Shown piece by piece: positions 1 through 8,351 of a stretch of 64,000 bases of DNA. The position numbers were made by a program, and so were the translations under genes. The stretch is from PGYR01 sp041675005 (GTDB lineage Bacteria; Bacteroidota; Ignavibacteria; Kapaibacteriales; UBA2268). The notes beneath the pieces were generated by a model, which was not told the DNA's origin, did not search any database, and was given only the letters and a program-made list of their open reading frames with translations. The first letter of the stretch is position 1, and each line of letters begins with the position of its first letter. Location: positions 1 to 64,000 of the forward strand of contig JBAYUQ010000013.1 in assembly GCA_041675005.1 (NCBI GenBank). Reading direction: 5' to 3'.

Positions 1-1
1 A

Positions 2-430
2 ACATTCCGAATTGCAGTACTAAACTTAGTAACAGACAATTTAGATTGGTACGGGTTTCCTCCAAAGAACGTTTATCCTGAAAACGTTATATACAATAAG
101 CAATTAAACTACTTTATCGGAACTGGTGGAAATGATTTATCAAAATTTCTTTACGATTCCCAATCAAGTGTTAACAATACGATAGAAGATGAACTATTAA
201 TTTCCCCCAATCCAACTAATAGTTTAGTAAATATTAATTTGAATTGTTTAGAAAATCAAACAAGTTATCAAATCAGTAATACCGCTGGTATTTTGATTTA
301 TCAGAATACTATTCCAATTGGGTCTGAGAATTTACAAATAGACTTTACTCACTACTCCGCTGGTGTTTATTTCCTTACCATCAACTGTAATAATCAGTCT
401 AAAACATATAAAATTATAAAAGAGGGGTAA
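2..430 (+). CDS. T9SS-secreted propeller protein, 3' end only
   Basis: The reading frame is open from the window edge and ends at 430, so this is the C-terminal ~142 residues of a longer protein. It aligns residue by residue with the end of the next gene (shared SKFLYDSQSSVNNTIE, then a PNPTNS motif, then a beta-sandwich tail ending KTYKIIKEG), so the two are tandem duplicates only 3 nt apart. The last ~80 residues are a T9SS type A sorting tail, which implies export across the outer membrane and surface attachment or release. The function of the missing propeller part is unknown. A TTG at 239 is only an internal codon, not the true start. Confidence 0.85.
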   Translation, partial: TFRIAVLNLVTDNLDWYGFPPKNVYPENVIYNKQLNYFIGTGGNDLSKFLYDSQSSVNNTIEDELLISPNPTNSLVNINLNCLENQTSYQISNTAGILIYQNTIPIGSENLQIDFTHYSAGVYFLTINCNNQSKTYKIIKEG

Positions 431-433
431 ATT

Positions 434-1762
434 ATGAAAAAGCTAATATACACAATCCTCTTACTACTAATAGGCACGGCACTAAAAAGTGCAGAGATTA
501 TTCCTGTGTGGAATACAACGGTCGAAGGTAAAGTCCAAGATATGGACTTTCTGAAAGGACAGAACGAAGTACTAATGCTTGTAGGGGAAGGTTCTCAAGG
601 ATATATTCAGATTAGGAATACTGAAAATGGGGAATTGATAAAATCTTTTTATAGACAATTGTCAAGTGTATCAAGGTTAGCAATTACTCCTGATAGTTTA
701 AGGTTCATACATTTAGATGGAAATGGGGGAACTTTAAGGGCTGTTGATGAGAACTTTACTAGTCTGAAAAGTTTTAATTCGACTCAAGAAGACGATAGTG
801 TGATTATCACTTTCAACAATTTAGCTATAGACCCTGTAAGACCTAATGTTTATGTAACAACAATTGCTTGGGATAGAAGAACAAATCTATCTGCCCCTTA
901 TAAAAAAGTAATTGCCTACAACTATGAAACTGGAGAACACATTAAAGACCTAACTGGATACGGAGAAGATGAATACACCGCAATAGAAGTATCACACGAT
1001 GGTAAATACTTAGCAACTCTAAATGACAACAAAGCATACTTAAAAGTATGGAATTTGGAGACTATGGAGTTAATTATAAACGAGCCATTATTTGATGTAA
1101 ATAGTGATGATTGGTGTAGAGCGGAGGATATTTATTTTTCAAAATTAGATGAAAATTTAATTTATATTTCGGGGTATTTTACTAAAAAAGTATCACCAAA
1201 AGATGTTACTCCACCAAGTATTTATAGTTTCAATATAAACACAAAAGAAAGAGAAATACTTTTACCAAATGAAATTTATGGTGGAGGAGGGATGATTTTT
1301 TTAGACAATGAAACAAAAATATTCAATTCAAATGGTTGGGATATTAGTGTTTTAAGTCTTTTAGAAAATAAGTTGGAATACTTCGCCGCACCACCAAAAA
1401 ATGTTTATTCAGGGCGTGTTATATATAGTAAGAAAATGAACTATTTTATAGGTTCTAGTATAAATGATTTATCAAAATTTCTTTACGATTCTCAATCGAG
1501 TGTTAACAATACGATAGAAGAGGAAATAACAATTACACCGAATCCAACTAATAGTATCGTAAGTATTAATTTGAATTGTTTAGAAAATCAAACAAGTTAT
1601 CAAATTAATAATACAGCTGGTATTTTGATTTATCAGAATACTATTACAATTGGGACTGAGAGCTTACAAATTGACTTTACACCATATCCTACTGGTGTTT
1701 ACTTCCTTACCCTCAGCTGCAATAATCTGGCTAAGACATATAAAATTATTAAGGAGGGGTAA
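434..1762 (+). CDS. T9SS-secreted WD40/YVTN-like beta-propeller protein
   Basis: 442 residues. Residues 1-19 form a signal peptide (MKK, hydrophobic run, then AEI). The middle ~330 residues carry repeating beta-rich blades with phrases such as SHDGKYLATL and WNLETMEL, typical of WD40/YVTN propellers. The last ~80 residues are a T9SS sorting tail beginning at TPNPTNS. A GAGGGG sequence just upstream is a reasonable ribosome site for ATG 434. It is a tandem paralogue of the truncated gene before it; the two tails are nearly identical while the preceding blades have diverged. No ligand or enzymatic residues are recognisable. A surface or extracellular binding role is inference. Confidence 0.85.
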   Translation: MKKLIYTILLLLIGTALKSAEIIPVWNTTVEGKVQDMDFLKGQNEVLMLVGEGSQGYIQIRNTENGELIKSFYRQLSSVSRLAITPDSLRFIHLDGNGGTLRAVDENFTSLKSFNSTQEDDSVIITFNNLAIDPVRPNVYVTTIAWDRRTNLSAPYKKVIAYNYETGEHIKDLTGYGEDEYTAIEVSHDGKYLATLNDNKAYLKVWNLETMELIINEPLFDVNSDDWCRAEDIYFSKLDENLIYISGYFTKKVSPKDVTPPSIYSFNINTKEREILLPNEIYGGGGMIFLDNETKIFNSNGWDISVLSLLENKLEYFAAPPKNVYSGRVIYSKKMNYFIGSSINDLSKFLYDSQSSVNNTIEEEITITPNPTNSIVSINLNCLENQTSYQINNTAGILIYQNTITIGTESLQIDFTPYPTGVYFLTLSCNNLAKTYKIIKEG

Positions 1763-1788
1763 GTCCTAGAGTAGCCGACTAGTTCGGT

Positions 1789-1908
1789 GTATTGCCGTTG
1801 GCTTCAGCCAACGGATAATTTGTATATCACCAAGCCACATTGGACTTTAGTCCCATTTTATACCGTCTCGCTGGGGCTATCAAGTAATGCTTTTTACCTG
1901 GACTCTTT
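1789..1908. repeat. Mosaic intergenic repeat, copy A
   Basis: Gene-free stretch. 1795-1814 is a perfect 8-bp hairpin (CCGTTGGC, loop TTCA, GCCAACGG). The 29 bases 1789-1817 recur exactly at 50916-50944. A second small hairpin lies at 1842-1853 (GGACT/AGTCC). The stretch ends in TGGACTCTTT at 1899-1908, the same 3' module seen at about 36253 and 51060. It could act as a transcript-end structure for the upstream gene, but its recurrence suggests a dispersed repeat family. Confidence 0.7.
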
Positions 1909-1929
1909 GGTTAAGTGGCATTCATTTAT

Positions 1930-3123
1930 TTAGCTAGGTAATTTCTGAGCGGCGGCTCTGTACATCTCGCAGATATACAGTGTTATGGCCGTTAAAAGCC
2001 ATGTAGTATATACAATCAGCTTAGTAATTAGTAGGATAGAATCGCCGTTGAACCCAACGGCAGTACTAGCGAGCAGCAACTCACTTATCAGAAACACAAC
2101 TAAGTAATAGATTATTATTCGCTTGTGCGATGCTCGGGCTGCTACCCCTAAATCATCGGCTATTTTCATAAAAAAGAAAGGTGTTACTATACCCAAGAAT
2201 ATGAGGTGCATATACCCAATTACTAAATTCCGGTTATAATAAACGAACATAGCTACCTCTTGGATAGAGCCGACTAATGCAAAAAATATCTTTAGCACAA
2301 AAAATGCGAAAATTACTTTCATAATCATAGATTTGAACTTATCTACCGTCCGTAAATGTACGAATATGTCTTTACTAATTAGGAATATAGCGTGGAATTG
2401 CATCAACGATGAAAGCACAGAAATAATGTTAATCACCCAACCCGGATCAGTCCATAGAGTTGATAGACTGAAATTCAGAATAGTTGAAAATACAAATAAA
2501 TTATACGCTCTTTGCCAATTATCATTGTCTTTTACCTTGATACTATACGCCACGAGACTAACTATTGACAGTATGAACCAACCATTATATTGGAAATGTA
2601 AATAGAAATAGATAGCCAAATCATACCATATAGTCTCTTTCAATCCATTGGCCATAATTGGTGCTAATGAGAATGGCCCAATTGACGAAATAACCATAAA
2701 TAAAACCGCAGCCATTGCAAATTTTCTATGTATTGACTTGTCACCTTTGGTATCACGCCAGAAAAAGGCAGCAAAAATATATGAAAACAGTATATGCAAA
2801 GTGGTGAATATAATAGATGATGCTACGTAACCATAGAAAGGATATGTGAACAACATACCCAAAGTGCTTATATTGAGTGCAATGAATAGATACCCATATT
2901 TCTTCTTAGCAAGCAAATCGTATTGCTTTAGCATAAAATAATATATGATATTGAATATCCAACCGAGGAAAGCAATATGCGAATGAGTGTGCAGAAAATG
3001 CTTATAGTTGAACCAAGCCCCCATACCAAAGACGAAAGAACTTCTAATAACAACTGCAAAGATAACAGCTATAGCTAGCCATATCAGTGAGATGATAATA
3101 TAATGTTTCTTCGTTAATTGCAA
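1930..3123 (-). CDS. Polytopic membrane protein with haem-oxidase-like histidines
   Basis: 397 residues, almost entirely hydrophobic, with about 11-12 predicted membrane helices and no signal peptide beyond the first helix. Histidines cluster inside helices: H42, H45, H47 and H49 (LHTHSHIAFLGW), H110, H176 (YLHFQYNGWF), H244 and H306 (GYMHLIFLG). This pattern resembles cytochrome oxidase/NO reductase subunit I or NnrS-like haem membrane proteins, but the copper/haem ligand set cannot be assigned confidently and no subunit II gene is adjacent. It is a single gene between a T9SS protein and a PLP enzyme. The best name is an uncharacterised haem-copper-oxidase-like membrane protein; binding of haem is inference. 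Confidence 0.6.
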   Translation of the reverse strand: MQLTKKHYIIISLIWLAIAVIFAVVIRSSFVFGMGAWFNYKHFLHTHSHIAFLGWIFNIIYYFMLKQYDLLAKKKYGYLFIALNISTLGMLFTYPFYGYVASSIIFTTLHILFSYIFAAFFWRDTKGDKSIHRKFAMAAVLFMVISSIGPFSLAPIMANGLKETIWYDLAIYFYLHFQYNGWFILSIVSLVAYSIKVKDNDNWQRAYNLFVFSTILNFSLSTLWTDPGWVINIISVLSSLMQFHAIFLISKDIFVHLRTVDKFKSMIMKVIFAFFVLKIFFALVGSIQEVAMFVYYNRNLVIGYMHLIFLGIVTPFFFMKIADDLGVAARASHKRIIIYYLVVFLISELLLASTAVGFNGDSILLITKLIVYTTWLLTAITLYICEMYRAAAQKLPS

Positions 3124-3215
3124 AGTTTTATCACTTGAGACGTTTATCCAAGTGTAAATCTATTGATTTACTCTTTCTTAATCAAATGCAAATATCTGAA
3201 TTACGATAATTTAGC

Positions 3216-4175
3216 TTAGTAACTATCAAAAAATGCCTGCATATCCACGTTTCCACCTGATATTATTAGCCCAACATTTTTCTCTTCGAAGAGTCCCTTG
3301 TGTTTGATAGCTGCAGCTAACACCGTAGCAGAAGATGGCTCAACTACTATTTTCATTCGTTCATATATTAATCTCATAGCTGCTATTATCTCGGTATCAT
3401 CGACTAGTAGTATATCATCTACATATTGCTTTATGTATCCGAAGGTTAATTCACCAAGCGAAGTAAGCAAACCATCACAAATAGTCTTAGGATTGGTAGA
3501 TGGCACCAAAATACCCGAGTAGAAAGAACGGTGAGCATCGTCTGCCCCCTTTGGCTCTGCAGCATAAACCTTGATGTTTGGTTTTGTTGCTTTGCTACAA
3601 ATAGCAGTGCCTGATAACAAACCACCACCACCGACCGGTGCTATTATTATATCTAACTCGGGATAGTCTGCTAATAGCTCCAGTGCGGCTGTACCTTGCC
3701 CTGCTATTATCTCTTCTCTATTGTATGGGTGGATGAACTCTGCACCTGTTTCAGCAACAATTTTCTCAAGTGTCGATTCCCTTGCTTGCAAGTTTGGCTC
3801 ACAGAAAGTAATCTCGGCACCATAGCCACGAACAGCTTCTATTTTCACTTTTGGGGAATTACTAGGCATAACTATATAAGCAGGAACTCCGAGTTCGCGT
3901 GCAGCCAATGCCAATGCCTGTGCGTGATTACCAGACGAATGAGTAGCCACTCCTTTTGCTAGTTTCTCTGCTGGGAGTGAAAGTAGTGCGTTAGTTGCAC
4001 CTCTGTATTTGAATGCCCCGACTTTCTGAAAATTTTCACATTTGAAGTATAGAGTCGCTCCAACAATTTCATTAATTAGAGTGCTTGTTAGTACTTGAGT
4101 TCTATGCACTTTGTGAGCTATTCGAATATGAGCTCTTTCAATATCTGATAAGGTAATTGACATTATTATTTTCAT
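3216..4175 (-). CDS. Threonine/serine dehydratase (fold-type II PLP enzyme)
   Basis: 319 residues, the length of the short catabolic threonine dehydratase/serine racemase group, without the regulatory ACT domain of biosynthetic IlvA. K56 in AFKYRGA is the Schiff-base lysine for pyridoxal phosphate. VGGGGLLSG is the phosphate-binding glycine loop. The SGGNVD segment near the C terminus binds the ring nitrogen side. The expected reaction is deamination of L-threonine or L-serine to a 2-oxo acid and ammonia in the cytoplasm; serine racemase activity cannot be excluded. Two in-frame ATGs lie 12 nt apart (4175 and 4163) and the second may be the real start. It stands alone, with gene-free stretches on both sides. 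Confidence 0.88.
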   Translation of the reverse strand: MKIIMSITLSDIERAHIRIAHKVHRTQVLTSTLINEIVGATLYFKCENFQKVGAFKYRGATNALLSLPAEKLAKGVATHSSGNHAQALALAARELGVPAYIVMPSNSPKVKIEAVRGYGAEITFCEPNLQARESTLEKIVAETGAEFIHPYNREEIIAGQGTAALELLADYPELDIIIAPVGGGGLLSGTAICSKATKPNIKVYAAEPKGADDAHRSFYSGILVPSTNPKTICDGLLTSLGELTFGYIKQYVDDILLVDDTEIIAAMRLIYERMKIVVEPSSATVLAAAIKHKGLFEEKNVGLIISGGNVDMQAFFDSY

Positions 4176-4432
4176 TATTTTTAGAATTATGATTATAAAA
4201 CTAAAAAAATTATTTGAATTTATAGTTTTATAGGCGGATTGCTTGAGCTATATGAAACCGAAGACAAACGTCTTAAATCCCCCAACCTCCCTTGTAGCCA
4301 CGTCACTCTTAACCGGATGAAATGTAGTGCCTGTGCTGAGGGTACTCGAAGTAAAGAGTCTAGGAAAAAAATTATTCCTTGCAAGTCCCTCCTTGCCGAC
4401 CTATATATTATTAAGGATAGTGCGGTATATTT
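4176..4432. other. Gene-free stretch with degenerate repeat
   Basis: No convincing gene is seen. The text around 4335-4375 (TCGAAGTAAAGAGTCTAGG) resembles the sequence at about 50815-50835 and the repeat-rich stretch near 6182, so it probably contains a decayed member of the same intergenic repeat family. No clear terminator is visible. Confidence 0.4.
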
Positions 4433-5233
4433 TTAGAAATTCAATGGAATTTTATCATCAATTTTAGTCATTATTTCATAAACTGTATCGCCTAATATCT
4501 CTTTCTGTATTTGCTTTGATTGGGCTTCAAAATTGTCAAAATTGTCTGTATTACCAGAATAACTAAAATCAATAGGTCTTGTATTTATTTGAAATAGAAA
4601 TAATGAAAAGCCAAGAGTAAACACACTAATACTAGTGCCCATCTTTAGCTTATGTGTAAATTTGAGAATGAAAAGAATAGTGAGGTTAAGAACTATAACG
4701 CTGACTATTATCAAGACCAAATCATAATTATTCCACCACCATATATTCCCAAAACCACCGATATAAGTATCGCTAGGGTAAAACAAATTGACGCCACCCC
4801 AAACACTGGCGGGTGTAGGCATATCCTCAAAGAGATGGAACAAGAATCCGAAGAAGAATGCTAAAAATGAGAACTTCTTTAGTTCTAATCGATTTCTAAT
4901 CTCCTGTGTCCCGAACTTTTTTCTTAGAATAGAACCAATAATTAATGATAAAAGTATAATAAGCAAAGGCGCTAGAATTGAGTGAAAAGCTGCGTGATGT
5001 GAATACCAAAATTTCCCAGAATAGATTACTTTTCCAGAGTGCTCCAACCCAAAGAATGAGCCAATCGTAGAGTCAAACCTAGACCACAATGAAATAGCAT
5101 CAATATCTGGTAAAGCACCGCCAATACCCCCAGCAAATATTATTGAGCATTTTCGTTTCCAACCATCATTTGAAATCGCGGCAAAGACAGTTCCTACGGC
5201 TACGCCGGTTAATGTATGTGAGATAAGGTCCAT
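4433..5233 (-). CDS. YdjM/YbcI-family membrane metal-dependent hydrolase
   Basis: 266 residues. The pattern of the YdjM (LexA-binding, inner-membrane putative hydrolase) family is present: H6 in the first segment, D43 and D45 in ALPDIDA, H79, H80 and H84 in WYSHHAAFHS, and H133 with D137 in FHLFEDMPTP. These probably form a metal site at the membrane surface. There are about five membrane helices, the last near residues 165-185 and 195-215. Family members are annotated as metal-dependent hydrolases, but the physiological substrate is not known. It starts at ATG 5233, about 45 nt from the stop of the epimerase-like gene; both are on the minus strand and may be co-transcribed. Confidence 0.8.
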   Translation of the reverse strand: MDLISHTLTGVAVGTVFAAISNDGWKRKCSIIFAGGIGGALPDIDAISLWSRFDSTIGSFFGLEHSGKVIYSGKFWYSHHAAFHSILAPLLIILLSLIIGSILRKKFGTQEIRNRLELKKFSFLAFFFGFLFHLFEDMPTPASVWGGVNLFYPSDTYIGGFGNIWWWNNYDLVLIIVSVIVLNLTILFILKFTHKLKMGTSISVFTLGFSLFLFQINTRPIDFSYSGNTDNFDNFEAQSKQIQKEILGDTVYEIMTKIDDKIPLNF

Positions 5234-5278
5234 TGTTTAATCATAGATTTATTAGGTGAAGTTATGGATTTGTTTAAT

Positions 5279-5944
5279 CTACCCCTTCAAAGCCATCTCA
5301 TTTATATCCTTCCCTTCTAAATGCTTCAAAGGTTGAGGATAAAAATATGTATTTATCATTGCTTTTCCAATTTTGGTAGTAGTAGTTATAGATTTCACCT
5401 TCTTCAAAAGCGGGAATAAGGGTCTAGCAATTACATAGAATATATTATACAAAGATGTCTTAGATTCTATTCCTCTTTCGGGTAATATTATTCCTGGTCT
5501 GAACATATATGAATCTTTGAATCCCATTTGCAAAATCATATTCTCAGTTTTCCCTTTTACTCGTGCCCACATTGTGCTGCCCTTTTCAGTGCTGTCTGTT
5601 CCAGTCCCAGAAACATAAATGAAAACCATATCCGGATTTAAACTATACAAAGTAGTAGCCAATGATTTTGAAATCCCATAAGTGAGCTCTGTGTATTGTT
5701 CTTCACTCATACCCGCCGATGAGACACCCATGCAATGACAGCACATATCAAAGCCATCAAGTTGCTCTTGGATTGCCGTAAAATCCATAAAGTCTTTATG
5801 AATTACTTCCTTTACTTTCGGATGGGATATACTTAATGGACTTCTATTGATAAGCAATACTTCAGTCACTCTAGTATCATCTATACTCTCTAGCAGAACG
5901 GCTTTTCCAACCATTCCGGTACTTCCTGTTATTATAATTTTCAT
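5279..5944 (-). CDS. NAD(P)-binding epimerase/reductase-like protein
   Basis: 221 residues starting at the ATG at 5944. The open frame extends further upstream, but MKIIITGSTGMVG is the canonical start of a Rossmann fold with the GxxGxxG dinucleotide loop directly at the N terminus, so the longer version is rejected. The remainder (a CMGVSS segment, YVSGTG, a TMWARVKGKTE segment with the catalytic-region lysine, and FRPGIILPE) matches atypical short-chain dehydrogenases of the YbjT/HTATIP2 type. The substrate is unknown. Its 5' end overlaps the small exported-protein ORF by 68 nt in another frame. No ribosome site is obvious upstream. Confidence 0.8.
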   Translation of the reverse strand: MKIIITGSTGMVGKAVLLESIDDTRVTEVLLINRSPLSISHPKVKEVIHKDFMDFTAIQEQLDGFDMCCHCMGVSSAGMSEEQYTELTYGISKSLATTLYSLNPDMVFIYVSGTGTDSTEKGSTMWARVKGKTENMILQMGFKDSYMFRPGIILPERGIESKTSLYNIFYVIARPLFPLLKKVKSITTTTKIGKAMINTYFYPQPLKHLEGKDINEMALKG

Positions 5945-6161
5945 AGTCAACACATATTGCACAAAAGAAATATTTAATCTCCAACGAATCTTCCATTTTA
6001 ATGTCTGCTTCTTTGAGAATAACAACACCTTTCGAATATTCGTTAATTTCACTGATTTTTGTGCTATTATAATAAACATGATAATATGAAATAGAGTCTG
6101 CTTTAGCAGTGCTAAGCAGTCCGAAAGAAAAGAATATTATTATTAAAATTAGTGTTTTCAT
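5877..6161 (-). CDS. Small exported protein, possibly truncated
   Basis: 94 residues. Residues 1-21 look like a good Sec signal peptide ending in AKA, followed by ~45 residues of normal-looking polar sequence with a CAIC motif. The last ~22 residues, which lie inside the epimerase gene, are low-complexity and basic (YNNRKYRNGWKSRSAREYR). This suggests the real protein ended or frameshifted near 5945. It may be a remnant of a longer periplasmic protein fused by deletion to the next gene. No family is recognised. Confidence 0.45.
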   Translation of the reverse strand: MKTLILIIIFFSFGLLSTAKADSISYYHVYYNSTKISEINEYSKGVVILKEADIKMEDSLEIKYFFCAICVDYENYNNRKYRNGWKSRSAREYR

Positions 6162-6181
6162 TTTACCAATATAATAAATTT

Positions 6182-6395
6182 CCTAGACTCTTCGCTTCAT
6201 TTCATTTCGCTCTGAGTGACGGAGCATACCCTGTCATTCAGAAGAATAAAGAGCGAAGCGAGTTATTCTGAAGAATCTAGGCAATAACGGCACTAACACC
6301 TAGACTCTTCGGACACTTCGTGTCCTCTGAGTGACGATATTCTGAGACGTATGCATCGGCTTCGCTCAGTATAAACAATATGTCTCTACGACAAA
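6182..6395. repeat. Hairpin-rich intergenic repeat block
   Basis: Two related modules. 6182-6281 begins with CCTAGACTCTTCG and ends with the near-reverse-complement ending GAATCTAGG, so it is a long imperfect inverted repeat. 6298-6335 repeats the CCTAGACTCTTCGG...CTCTGAGTGACG theme around a 6-bp hairpin at 6311-6325 (GGACAC, loop TTC, GTGTCC). A GAGAC/GTCTC pair brackets 6343-6394. Elements of this CTTCG...CTGAGTGACG kind are common intergenic palindromes in bacteria. This one sits just downstream of the end of the corrinoid-uptake operon and could also stabilise its 3' end. Confidence 0.7.
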
Positions 6396-6397
6396 TT

Positions 6398-7522
6398 CTA
6401 ATACCCCACCACCTTCCGTGGGTTCTTACCGACTTGTATAGTGCTGAGGATAGTGCCGTCTGTGCTGACTACTATTACTTCGCCATCGCGTTGGAAGTTG
6501 CGGGCATTGCCTATCCAGATCTCATTCTTAGCGCCATCTATAGACAAAGATGGCCAAACGTCATTGGTTGTATTATCGTATATTAGCTGCGGTATTGCTC
6601 GGCTGTTTATATGTGGGAATAAGTACAACCCACCTTCTGCTAGATAATAAATTGCTCCTGTACTTTCGTTTAGCACTACATCTGAGAAGTCTTTGAGTGG
6701 CATTTCTCGGAGTATATTATTAGTCATCAAATCCACGAACTTTATTCCTCCTAACTCTCCTTTTTCAACGGCAGAGGGAGTGTTCAAATAGCCACAGGCG
6801 ATATAGTTCTCTGTTCGGTTGATTGACAATTGAATAAGATTTGGACCTATGTAAATATACTCGCTTGTCCCCGTTGTGGGGTCGAGTATTTGCAACATTC
6901 CAGCATTCTTTACTTCTTTTCTGTAATCACCGAAACCTGAATTTGCTATATATAGTTTCCCATTGTGGGCGATTATATCTTCTGGGGCTGGCCCTGTTGG
7001 ATAGACTTTATTTGGTGCAGTGAGTGTATCGCTGATTATTCCGCTTCTTACTTCATCTCTGTATAGGTCTGTGTAATAGTATCTATCGCCGATTGTGGTG
7101 AGTGAGCGAGGTGCAGCTCTATCGTAAGAAATTCCAATTTTACTTGTGATTGCAGGAACTTTGTAGTTGAGTAATATCAGCTGTTTTGTACCTGTTGCAG
7201 TGAATATTATTCTGCCATCTTCGAGTACTCTCATATCCGAAACTATATCTCCAAGATATTCGCCAGTCGCAGTTTTGAAATACGAGTTTATGGTTTTTTC
7301 AGTTGTATTGTCATATACGTAAATATCTGAGTTATTGTAGTTCCATAGCCCCTCGCATAGCACTATTAATCCTGATTCAGGGAATGGAGTAGTGAGAGTA
7401 TCGTATAGCTTCCCTTCACCAGTCGGATTGTTAGGAGTTTCCACACATCCAAAGAAAAGTAGTGCTAATAGTATGCTGTAAAATATATTATAGATTAATG
7501 ATTTTTTCAACCGCTGTTCCAT
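6398..7522 (-). CDS. YncE/DUF5074-like propeller lipoprotein of the corrinoid operon
   Basis: 374 residues. A lipobox, FFGC, with the cysteine at about residue 26 predicts an outer-membrane lipoprotein. The remainder consists of beta-propeller blades (VVSTDGTILSTIQVGKNP near the end is a typical YVTN blade), and an early LIVLCEGLWNYNNSDI motif is like the 'NEGNFG' start of DUF5074/YncE-type proteins found next to BtuB in Bacteroidota. The start overlaps the preceding gene by 35 nt, which indicates translational coupling. It is the last gene of the riboswitch-headed operon. The proposed role is a surface accessory of vitamin B12 or corrinoid uptake, by context. Confidence 0.75.
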   Translation of the reverse strand: MEQRLKKSLIYNIFYSILLALLFFGCVETPNNPTGEGKLYDTLTTPFPESGLIVLCEGLWNYNNSDIYVYDNTTEKTINSYFKTATGEYLGDIVSDMRVLEDGRIIFTATGTKQLILLNYKVPAITSKIGISYDRAAPRSLTTIGDRYYYTDLYRDEVRSGIISDTLTAPNKVYPTGPAPEDIIAHNGKLYIANSGFGDYRKEVKNAGMLQILDPTTGTSEYIYIGPNLIQLSINRTENYIACGYLNTPSAVEKGELGGIKFVDLMTNNILREMPLKDFSDVVLNESTGAIYYLAEGGLYLFPHINSRAIPQLIYDNTTNDVWPSLSIDGAKNEIWIGNARNFQRDGEVIVVSTDGTILSTIQVGKNPRKVVGY

Positions 7523-8351
7523 TGCTATTACTGATTTTCATTATATAAACTCCACTCTGTAAATCGCGATATTGGAATACTCCAATGCCCGAATACTCAG
7601 CTACCAATATACCATTTATATTATAAATCTGAATGGTATTACTCGCATTATAGCTACTTATAGAACTATTATTCAGCGTATATAATTTGGATATATCAGC
7701 GCTAACAGATGAGATTGCCTCCACCGTGTAATGGTGTATTACCAAAGCATCTAAGTCGAAACCACTAAGTGAATAATCAAAGTATTTATGATTCTCATTT
7801 GCCTTTACTTGGTCAGTTATATCTTTGATTTTAATATAACGAATAGAATCTAAACCTAAGTCAGCTAAATCAAAACTATCGCCACCACTAACTTCTGAAT
7901 CGCAATAATCAGCATTACCGTAGGTGGGATGAGTTCCAGCACAACCAACTAGCGACTCGAAATCGTAAAGGAATTCGGTGTAGTTCACTCCATCTTTGCT
8001 CACAGAAACAATCGCAGGTTCTTTGAATAGACGGCCATTAATAGGGTTCTTAAAAACATTCTCAAAAATTGTGAAATCAGCTCCTTCACCATCAATTATC
8101 AGATTATCAGAGTTGCCTACTATTATCTCACCACCGAATCCAAGGGAAAGTACTTCGCTTTCACTTGCTTCCGCAACTTCATCACTTGCTATGCGAGAAG
8201 GAATCCCGAATATATTAGCTGGATAGAACTCCTCACCTTGACCGAGGTTTTGCCCCTCACCCGGAGTGAAAGAAAAAACGTGATTGATGGTAATACAATC
8301 TTTTGAATTAAGATTAGCAACCATCATTAATATTAAAATGTTATATTTCAT
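7488..8351 (-). CDS. T9SS surface protein of the corrinoid operon
   Basis: 287 residues. A short N-terminal hydrophobic stretch serves as signal peptide. Residues ~25-210 contain SLGFGGEIIVG and DFTIFENVF, then SVSKDGVNYTEF, a beta-sandwich pattern I associate with cell-surface proteins encoded beside BtuB in Bacteroidota. The last ~75 residues, including YNINGILVAEYSG and LQSGVYIMKI, are a T9SS sorting tail. It overlaps the TonB receptor gene by 11 nt upstream and the lipoprotein gene by 35 nt downstream, so expression is coupled. The direct ligand is unknown; an extracellular corrinoid-capture role is inferred from the operon. Confidence 0.75.
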   Translation of the reverse strand: MKYNILILMMVANLNSKDCITINHVFSFTPGEGQNLGQGEEFYPANIFGIPSRIASDEVAEASESEVLSLGFGGEIIVGNSDNLIIDGEGADFTIFENVFKNPINGRLFKEPAIVSVSKDGVNYTEFLYDFESLVGCAGTHPTYGNADYCDSEVSGGDSFDLADLGLDSIRYIKIKDITDQVKANENHKYFDYSLSGFDLDALVIHHYTVEAISSVSADISKLYTLNNSSISSYNASNTIQIYNINGILVAEYSGIGVFQYRDLQSGVYIMKISNSNGTAVEKIINL

